NCBI RefSeq assembly: GCF_004114915.1
Contig: NZ_CP022219.1
Location: 4,680,501-4,744,500, forward strand
Length of the DNA stretch: 64,000 nucleotides
DNA from: Bradyrhizobium guangxiense
Lineage (GTDB): Bacteria > Pseudomonadota > Alphaproteobacteria > Rhizobiales > Xanthobacteraceae
Direction: 5' to 3'
This document shows positions 57,980 through 64,000 of this stretch, one piece after another. Position numbers and translations under genes: made by a program. Within the stretch, counting starts at the first letter, position 1, and every line of letters starts with the position of its first letter. The notes beneath the pieces are model-generated. The model was not told the DNA's origin, made no database searches, and was given only the letters and a program-made list of their open reading frames with translations.

Positions 57980-59767
57980 TTACGACAGCGCGCCCAGCAC
58001 GCCCCTCGTCGCTTTGTCGATCTCCTCGACATAGCGGCGGCGGGCGAAGGTTTCGGTGAGGAAGCCGACCACCTTGCGGCTGTCGGTGGAATCGACCACC
58101 GCCAACATCTCGGCCTCGGCCTCGTCGAACACCGCCATCGCCGACTTCACGTTCATTTCCGGGATCAGCACGATGTCGATGAGGCGCGCGAGCTCGATCA
58201 CCTGGATGTCGTCGGCGATGGTGTCGAGGTCGCTGGAGAACAGGTCCGGCAGCAGGACCAGCCCGACATATTCGTCCGCATTGTTGACGATCACGACGCC
58301 CGGCCGCGAGCCCAGCGCGATTTCGCGGCGAGCCGCCGCGATCGTCGTGGTCGAGGGCACCTTGCCGACGTCGGAGCGCATCAAGCGTTCGACGGTGAGG
58401 TTGCGCAGCCAGCCGACGTCGTTGGCGCTGCGGATGGTCTCGCCGCGCAGATGCAGTCGCCACGTCGAAAAGGAATGGCCAAACATGAAGCGGACGCAGA
58501 TCGATGTGACGATGCAGCCGGCGAGCACCACCGCGGTGACGTCGACGTTGCGGGTCATCTCGAGCACCAGGAACGACATGGTCAGCGGGCCGCCGACGAT
58601 GGCGACACCGAGCGTCGCCATGCCCGTCAGCATCGCGACCAGCGGGTCGATCACGAAGTTCGGACTGATCAAGAGCAGCACCGCGGCAAAGAACTTGCCG
58701 ATCAGGCTGCCGACGAACAGCGAGGCGAAGAACAGACCGCCGCGGAAGCCCGAGGCGAGCGAGATCAGGCAGGCCGTCACCTTCAAGGCGATGATCAGCG
58801 CGATCATGCCGATCGCCATCTCATGAAACAGATCGAGCACCATGGCACCGTGGCCGGCCGCCAGCACCTGCGGGGTGACGATCGCAAAGCCGCCGACGAT
58901 GAGGCCGCCGAACACAGGCCGCAGCCAGACCGGCAACCAGGAGAACAGGCGCTCAAACGTCGGCGAGGAGCGCATCACGGCGATGCCGACGCCGCTGGTG
59001 ACGAGGGCGAGCCCGATCAGCGCCAGATATTGCTCGACGCCGACGGCGCTGACCTTGGGTATCTCCAGCGAATAGGGCGCGCCGCCGAGCCATTGCGCGG
59101 TCAACGCGCCGGCGAGCGAGGCGGCCAGGATCGGAGCCGCGCTGCCGACCGAATAGACGCCGACGATCAACTCGCAGGCATAGAAGGCGCCGGTGATCGG
59201 CGCGCCGAACGCCGCCGCGATCGCCGCGGCGGCGCCGCAACCGACCATCAGGCGCAGATCGTTGCGGCGCAGATTGAAGAACTTGCCGAACAGCGAGGCG
59301 ATCCCCGAGCCGATCTGGGTATATCCCGCCTCGAGGCCGACCGAGGCGCCGCAGCCGTTGGAGATCAGCGTCTGGCTCGACACCACCACGCTGTCGCGCA
59401 TCGACAGATTGCCGCCGCGCAGCGCGTTCGCCTCGATCGGGTCGACCGCGCTCGAAATCTTCATGCGTCGCCGCGACCATTCCATGATGCCGAGCGCCAG
59501 CCCGCCGAGCGGGGGCGCGATCAGCGCCGCCCACGGACTCACATAGGCGTTGGAGGACAATCGCACGTCGACGGGGATGCCGTAGATCACCACATGGGCG
59601 ATCTGCGCGATCTCGGCCATCAGCGTCACGACCGCGCCGGCCAGCGTGCCGATCACCAGCGCCAGCGGGATCAGGTAGAACTCGTTGCTGCGCAAGAGCG
59701 CACGGAGCCGGACCATGGTCCGGTTCGTTCCCTTGCGATCGACGAGATGCCTGATCCGCACGAACAC
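57980..59767 (-). CDS. ClC family chloride channel/antiporter with CBS-like C-terminus
   Basis: A 595-residue membrane protein. ClC motifs: NGCGASVGLEAGYTQIGSGI (selectivity region; the gating Glu is kept in GLEAG, where canonical reads GREGP), FGAPITGAFYACELI, SGFRGGLFFASLFVGSLIGK and VGGPLTMSFLVLEMT. The C-terminal about 130 residues form a CBS-like regulatory region (VERLMRSDVGKVPSTTTIAA). Likely a Cl-/H+ exchanger, though fluoride or nitrate cannot be excluded. It starts 13 bp after the class II aldolase gene on the same strand. Confidence 0.9.
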   Translation of the reverse strand: MFVRIRHLVDRKGTNRTMVRLRALLRSNEFYLIPLALVIGTLAGAVVTLMAEIAQIAHVVIYGIPVDVRLSSNAYVSPWAALIAPPLGGLALGIMEWSRRRMKISSAVDPIEANALRGGNLSMRDSVVVSSQTLISNGCGASVGLEAGYTQIGSGIASLFGKFFNLRRNDLRLMVGCGAAAAIAAAFGAPITGAFYACELIVGVYSVGSAAPILAASLAGALTAQWLGGAPYSLEIPKVSAVGVEQYLALIGLALVTSGVGIAVMRSSPTFERLFSWLPVWLRPVFGGLIVGGFAIVTPQVLAAGHGAMVLDLFHEMAIGMIALIIALKVTACLISLASGFRGGLFFASLFVGSLIGKFFAAVLLLISPNFVIDPLVAMLTGMATLGVAIVGGPLTMSFLVLEMTRNVDVTAVVLAGCIVTSICVRFMFGHSFSTWRLHLRGETIRSANDVGWLRNLTVERLMRSDVGKVPSTTTIAAARREIALGSRPGVVIVNNADEYVGLVLLPDLFSSDLDTIADDIQVIELARLIDIVLIPEMNVKSAMAVFDEAEAEMLAVVDSTDSRKVVGFLTETFARRRYVEEIDKATRGVLGALS

Positions 59768-59780
59768 GTTCTGCCTGCCC

Positions 59781-60434
59781 CTACCCTTCCGACAGGCCGT
59801 AGCCGGCCATGCGCTGGCGGACCCGCTCGATCTCGGCGCTGGGGAGCAGCGGCGGTTGCCCGATTTGGAGACAACCGTGATATTGCCGCGCCAGCGTCTC
59901 GACTTCGACGGCCAGCCACATCGCCTTGTCCAGCGTCTTGCCGATCGCGATCATGCCGTGATGGTCGAGCAGGCAGGCGAGCCGCCCCTGCAGCGCCCGC
60001 ACCGCATGTTCGGACAGCTCCGCCGTTCCGAACGTCGCATAGGGCGCGCAGCGGATGCTGTCGCCGCCGGCGGCCGCGATCATGTAGTGCACCGGCGGGA
60101 TCTCCATGCCCATGATCGCCAGGATGGTGCAATAGGTCGGATGCGCGTGCACGACGGCATTGACGTCGGGCCGCGACTTCAGGATGTCGCGATGAAACCG
60201 CCATTCGCTCGACGGCTTCTGATCCGGCGCGTGCGCGCCGTCCATGGTCATGAAGACGATCTGGTCCGGCATCATGGCCTCATAGGGCACGCTGGTCGGC
60301 GTGACCAGAAGCCCGTCCACATGCCGGACAGAGATATTGCCCGAGGTGCCCTGGTTGATGCCCAGCGCGTTCATGCGCCGGCAAGCGTCGATGATGGCCT
60401 GTCTTTTGGCGGGCTCGTCCGCTGTCATCGACAT
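59781..60434 (-). CDS. Class II aldolase (L-fuculose-phosphate aldolase-like)
   Basis: A 217-residue zinc aldolase. Motifs: INQGTSGNISVRHVDGLLVT, SSEWRFHRDI, VVHAHPTYCTIL (Zn His pair) and LLDHHGMIAIGKTLDKAMWL. The FucA/AraD superfamily cleaves sugar phosphates; the substrate is not known. It forms a two-gene unit with the ClC channel, an unusual pairing likely to be positional only. Confidence 0.88.
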   Translation of the reverse strand: MSMTADEPAKRQAIIDACRRMNALGINQGTSGNISVRHVDGLLVTPTSVPYEAMMPDQIVFMTMDGAHAPDQKPSSEWRFHRDILKSRPDVNAVVHAHPTYCTILAIMGMEIPPVHYMIAAAGGDSIRCAPYATFGTAELSEHAVRALQGRLACLLDHHGMIAIGKTLDKAMWLAVEVETLARQYHGCLQIGQPPLLPSAEIERVRQRMAGYGLSEG

Positions 60435-60580
60435 TTCGATTTCCTGACGATGGGCTTGTTAGAGCGGAAGTACGTCAAACCAACATGGCAGCGCAAGCGA
60501 AAGCGGCACCGATCCGATGCCGCCCCTGCCAAACCACGAAATGGACGGCAAAATCAATGGAATTACCGATTGCCGCAGCC

Positions 60581-61207
60581 CTATGACAGGCTGGTCCGGA
60601 CGGCCGCAACCCCGTTGATCACGAACTGCACGGAATAGGCGGCGAGCAGCATGCCGAGAACGCGCGAGAGCACCGCATTTCCGGTGCGTCCGAGCGTGCG
60701 CGCGATCAGCTGCGCCGAGACGAAGCACAGCATGCAGAGCAGGCAGACCGAGAGGACGACTGCGATGATGATCGCGAGCCTCGCTCCATAGCCGGCATCG
60801 CCCGACAGGAGCAGCGTCGTCGCAATCGCGCCCGGGCCGGCCATCATGGGGATGGCCAGGGGAAACACCGCGACATCGGAAGCGTGCTCTGCAGTCGCCT
60901 TGTCGGCCTCGCGGGCCTCGCGATGCGGACGATCGCCGAAGATCATCTGATAGGACACGCCGAACAGCAGCAGCCCGCCGGCAATCTGGAACGCGGGAAT
61001 GCCGATCCCGAGCTGGCGGAGCAGCCAGTTGCCGGCCAGGGCGATCACCACCAGGATCGAGGCCGCGACCAGCGGCGCGCGCAACGCGATCGTCCGCTTG
61101 GCCCTGTCGGGCAGGCCGGCTGTGGCAGCCAGAAAGGCCGGCACGAGACCGACGGGATCGATCACCAGCAGCAGTGTCACGAAGGCCGACAGGGAGAAAT
61201 CGAGCAT
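60581..61207 (-). CDS. MarC family integral membrane protein
   Basis: A 208-residue protein with six membrane helices. MarC motifs: LLLVIDPVGLVPAFLAAT near the start, IAGGLLLFGVSYQMIFG and FPLAIPMMAGPGAIATTLLL. The family role is unclear (once tied to multidrug resistance, later disputed). The start is the Met before LDFSLSAFVTLL; the frame upstream is not coding-like. Single gene. Confidence 0.92.
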   Translation of the reverse strand: MLDFSLSAFVTLLLVIDPVGLVPAFLAATAGLPDRAKRTIALRAPLVAASILVVIALAGNWLLRQLGIGIPAFQIAGGLLLFGVSYQMIFGDRPHREAREADKATAEHASDVAVFPLAIPMMAGPGAIATTLLLSGDAGYGARLAIIIAVVLSVCLLCMLCFVSAQLIARTLGRTGNAVLSRVLGMLLAAYSVQFVINGVAAVRTSLS

Positions 61208-61295
61208 GTGTCGGGGTGGTCCTCGGACGCTGGAACGATGGCTGCCGCGCAGACTTAGCCCAGCACAGCCGCTTTGCAAATCACTGGAGAGGACA

Positions 61296-61502
61296 ATGAG
61301 CGACAGTGGAATCGGAATGCTGCTCGGCCACGCCTCGGCCCAGATGCTTTGGCTCTGGTTCATCGGCGCCTTCGTGCTCGGCGGAGCCCTCGTCTACGGC
61401 GTGATGAAGGCCGGTCATCTGCGCCGCGGCGAGCGGGCGCAGCTCGATCGCAACACCGAGGCACGCCAGCGCCAGGAAGACCCTTACAAGCGCCCCACCT
61501 GA
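61296..61502 (+). CDS. Small single-pass membrane protein, 68 residues
   Basis: MSDSGIGMLLGHASAQMLWL, one hydrophobic helix (about 17-36) and a charged tail (RRGERAQLDRNTEARQRQED). GGAGAGG lies 4 nt before the ATG. A divergent promoter with marC is likely. Function unknown. Confidence 0.7.
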   Translation: MSDSGIGMLLGHASAQMLWLWFIGAFVLGGALVYGVMKAGHLRRGERAQLDRNTEARQRQEDPYKRPT

Positions 61503-61619
61503 GCGTTCGCCCCGCGGGCGCGCCGGTTGCAGTTTGGAACTTTCGTTCTGCAAGCGGCTTTGATCGCCTGAGGATTGAGGAAGGCGAGGCCTTCCCGTGT
61601 CGCCTCATGAGGAGGACGT

Positions 61620-62186
61620 ATGGCTAAACGAGCGAAGAAACGCACAACCAAGAAGACCGCGGCGCGCCGGCCGCGTCAGGCGCCGAAGATGCTCAGCGAC
61701 CTGTTTCTGGAGACGCTGAAGGACATCTATTTCGCCGAGAACAAGATCATCAAGACCCTGCCGAAGATGGCCAAGGCCGCGCAATCGAAGGATCTGGCGG
61801 CGGCCTTCAACAAGCACCTGCGCGAGACCCAGGGCCAGGTCAAGCGGCTTGACCAGATCTTCAAGATGCTGGGCAAGCCGGCACGCGGCAAGCCCTGCGA
61901 GGCCATCAACGGCATTGCCGATGAGGGCGCCGAGATCATGAAGGAGTTCAAGGGCGCACCGGCGCTCGATGCGGGGCTGCTCGCGGCCGCCCAAGCGGTC
62001 GAGCACTACGAGATCTCCCGCTATGGCACCTTGCGCACCTGGGCCGAAGAGCTTGGCATGCAGGACGCCGCAAGGCTGCTGCAGGAGACGCTGGACGAGG
62101 AAGAGGCGACGGACCATACGCTGACCGAGCTCGCCACCTCGGTGATCAACCTCGAGGCGGAAGAAGAATACCGCGCCGCGGCCTGA
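61620..62186 (+). CDS. Ferritin-like DUF892 (YciE/YciF) protein
   Basis: A 188-residue protein. A basic Lys/Arg-rich N-terminal tail (about 1-22) precedes the four-helix domain: LFLETLKDIYFAENKIIKTL, AFNKHLRETQGQVKRLDQIF, AAAQAVEHYEISRYGTLRTW and ETLDEEEATDHTLTELA. Glu/His pairs match the ferritin-like metal site. YciE/F proteins are stress-induced. GAGGAGGA lies before the ATG. Confidence 0.92.
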   Translation: MAKRAKKRTTKKTAARRPRQAPKMLSDLFLETLKDIYFAENKIIKTLPKMAKAAQSKDLAAAFNKHLRETQGQVKRLDQIFKMLGKPARGKPCEAINGIADEGAEIMKEFKGAPALDAGLLAAAQAVEHYEISRYGTLRTWAEELGMQDAARLLQETLDEEEATDHTLTELATSVINLEAEEEYRAAA

Positions 62187-62334
62187 CCTGCCCCGGACGA
62201 TCACGGAACGCCGCGGCCCATGCCGCGGCGTTTGTTTTCGATCGCACGACAGCGCATGGCACGTCGGCGCCACCGCACTGGATTTCCCGGGAACCAGCCC
62301 CATATGCAGGCTTTCCCACCCCAGAGCCCGCATC

Positions 62335-62718
62335 ATGCAACCCAAAAATCCCCTCGACTGGATGCTGTCCGAAGCCCTGGACTCGCTGACCCGCGCCGAC
62401 CGGCTGCGGCAGCAGTTCGGCCGGCAGGAAGCCTGCTGGGAGCCGCCGATCGACGTGCTCGAAACCGAGCACGAGCTCCTGATCTTGGTGGCGCTTCCCG
62501 GCGTCAATCCGGACAATGTCGAGACGGTCATCCATGACGGCGTCCTCGTCATCTCGGGCCGGCGCACCCTTCCGCCGGAGCTCCGCAACGCCCGCATCCA
62601 CCGGCTCGAGCTGCCGCAGGGGCGGTTTGAGCGCCGCATTGCATTGCCCCTTGGCCGCTACGCCATCAGCCGCTTCGTGATGGACGGCTGCGTCGCACTG
62701 CGCCTCGCCAAATCCTGA
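62335..62718 (+). CDS. Hsp20/alpha-crystallin small heat-shock protein
   Basis: A 127-residue protein. The alpha-crystallin domain is clear: PPIDVLETEHELLILVALPG, VNPDNVETVIHDGVLVISGR and LELPQGRFERRIALPLGRYA. The C-terminal extension is short and the IxI motif is absent. It binds unfolding proteins. It ends 8 bp before lon on the same strand, so a heat-shock operon is likely. Confidence 0.92.
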   Translation: MQPKNPLDWMLSEALDSLTRADRLRQQFGRQEACWEPPIDVLETEHELLILVALPGVNPDNVETVIHDGVLVISGRRTLPPELRNARIHRLELPQGRFERRIALPLGRYAISRFVMDGCVALRLAKS

Positions 62719-62726
62719 GGTCGATC

Positions 62727-64000
62727 ATGGCCACCGAACAGATGAACAACAACACGCAGAACAATTCCCAGAACGGCTCCGACGTGAAGATCCCCGACGA
62801 CGCGCTGATCATCGTCCCCGTGCGCGAGATGGTGCTGTTTCCCGGCGCCATCGCGCCGATCACGATCGGCCGCGCGAAGTCCATCGCCGCCGCGCAGCAG
62901 GCCCTGCGCGAGCAGCGGCCGATCGGCGTCGTGCTGCAACGTAGCCCCGAAACCGAGGAGCCCGGGGCGGACGATCTCTACCGGGTCGCGACCATCGCCA
63001 ACATCGTGCGCTACATCACCGCGCCCGACGGCACCCACCACATCGTCTGCCAGGGCGTGCAGCGCGCGCGCATCCTCGACTTCCTGCCGGGGACGCCGTT
63101 CCCGGCTGCCCGCATCCAGCAGATTCCCGAGCCCACCACGACTTCGCCCGAGATCGAGGCGCGCGCGCTGAACCTGCAGCGCCAGGCCATCGAGGCGATC
63201 GAGCTGCTGCCGCAGGCGCCGCCCGAGTTGGTGGCAATGTTCCAGGGCACCAGTGCGCCCGGCGCGCTGGCCGATCTGGCGACCTCGTTCATGGACATCA
63301 AGCCGCAGGACAAGCAGGAGGTGCTGGAAACCATCGACCTCGCCTTGCGCGTCGAGAAGGTGTCCAAGCACCTGGCCGAGCGGCTGGAGGTGCTGCGCAT
63401 CTCCAACGAAATCGGCCAGAAGACCAAGGCCTCCTTCGACGAGCGCCAGCGCGAGGCGATCCTGCGCGAGCAGATGGCGACCATCCAGCGCCAACTCGGC
63501 GAAGGCGACGGCAAGGCCGCCGAGGTCGCCGAGCTGACCGCTGCCATCGCCAAGGCCAACATGCCGCCCGAGGCGGACGCGCACGCCAAGAAGGAGCTGC
63601 GCCGCTACGAGCGCATGCCGGAGGCCGCCGGCGAGGCCGGTATGGTCCGCACCTATCTCGACTGGCTGATCGAGCTGCCCTGGGCGCTGCCCGCGGAGAA
63701 GCCGATCGACATCAAGGAGGCGCGCGCCATCCTGGATGCCGACCATTTTGGCCTGGAGAAGATCAAGAGTCGGATCATCGAATATCTGGCGGTGCGCAAG
63801 CTCGCCCCGCAGGGCAAGGCGCCGATCCTGTGCTTCGTCGGTCCGCCCGGCGTCGGCAAGACCTCGCTCGGCCAATCCATCGCACGCGCGATGGATCGCC
63901 CCTTCGTGCGCGTCAGCTTGGGTGGCGTGCATGACGAGGCCGAGATCCGCGGCCACCGGCGGACCTATATCGGCGCGCTGCCGGGCAACATCATCCAGGG
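62727..64000 (+). CDS. lon: Lon protease, 3'-truncated by window edge
   Basis: The first 424 codons of an ATP-dependent Lon protease. After an Asn/Gln-rich start, the LAN substrate domain begins ALIIVPVREMVLFPGAIAPI; the coiled-coil region holds QKTKASFDERQREAILREQM, and the AAA module starts with Walker A GPPGVGKTS near residue 372. The sequence ends in the AAA domain (GHRRTYIGALPG), so the protease domain is outside. A long frame on the other strand is its shadow. Pairing with hsp20 fits a protein quality-control unit. Confidence 0.95.
   Translation, partial: MATEQMNNNTQNNSQNGSDVKIPDDALIIVPVREMVLFPGAIAPITIGRAKSIAAAQQALREQRPIGVVLQRSPETEEPGADDLYRVATIANIVRYITAPDGTHHIVCQGVQRARILDFLPGTPFPAARIQQIPEPTTTSPEIEARALNLQRQAIEAIELLPQAPPELVAMFQGTSAPGALADLATSFMDIKPQDKQEVLETIDLALRVEKVSKHLAERLEVLRISNEIGQKTKASFDERQREAILREQMATIQRQLGEGDGKAAEVAELTAAIAKANMPPEADAHAKKELRRYERMPEAAGEAGMVRTYLDWLIELPWALPAEKPIDIKEARAILDADHFGLEKIKSRIIEYLAVRKLAPQGKAPILCFVGPPGVGKTSLGQSIARAMDRPFVRVSLGGVHDEAEIRGHRRTYIGALPGNIIQ

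Noticed and set aside
58451..60115. 554-codon plus-strand frame
   Set aside because: Shadow of the ClC channel and aldolase genes; Gln/Arg/His-rich with no motif.
62658..63956. 432-codon frame on the minus strand
   Set aside because: It is antisense to lon, whose domains are unmistakable; the frame is a GC-rich shadow without motifs.

Overview
The window is about 64 kb of GC-rich DNA. Gene content and style point to a Rhizobiales alphaproteobacterium close to Bradyrhizobium: a GcrA-family cell-cycle regulator, phasin, DUF6894, many sub-100-residue genus-style proteins, RIME-like palindromes and a recurring TGCCGGTGTTTTGCCCGAC intergenic motif. This placement is inference from the sequence alone. 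No rRNA, convincing tRNA, CRISPR array or intact insertion sequence was seen.

Layout. 1-1293: 3' part of an FAD-dependent aromatic-ring monooxygenase. 1318-4150: an AT-richer insertion holding a putative AHH-nuclease toxin and an Imm11-type immunity protein, bracketed by two 77-bp direct repeats. 4210-9333: a DUF4261 protein and a run of very small proteins, many secreted or membrane-anchored, with stress-type genes (PepSY-like, YflT-like). 9571-12515: an Nramp-like transporter with a non-canonical metal site and an enolase-superfamily enzyme. 12643-15804: a 1053-residue LuxR-type regulator with a degenerate receiver, a membrane segment and a huge low-complexity tail. 16401-19789: PRC-barrel protein, small proteins and arginase. 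19807-25753: a c-di-GMP enzyme (CHASE2-PAS-GGDEF-EAL), FecR-domain protein and divergent TpsB transporter. 25909-30535: hydrolase, cytochrome c, phasin, small proteins and GcrA homologue. 30638-31682: an S24-type repressor whose own promoter and a second downstream promoter share operator half-sites. 31720-37906: quinone oxidoreductase, MoxR/VWA pair and DctA.

39384-55413 is a purine salvage and degradation region. A Tsx-like outer-membrane channel and a BMP-type ABC transporter would bring in nucleosides or bases. A guanine deaminase-like enzyme, an 8-oxoguanine deaminase-like enzyme and a two-gene xanthine dehydrogenase would lead towards urate. A UraD-UraH fusion, a PuuE-type allantoinase and an allantoate amidohydrolase complete the ureide branch. 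No uricase is visible here, and a DUF3830 protein of unknown role sits at the head of the PuuE/UraD-UraH operon.

55502-64000: small secreted proteins, repeats, a ClC channel with a class II aldolase, MarC-family protein, ferritin-like DUF892 protein, Hsp20 and the 5' part of lon.
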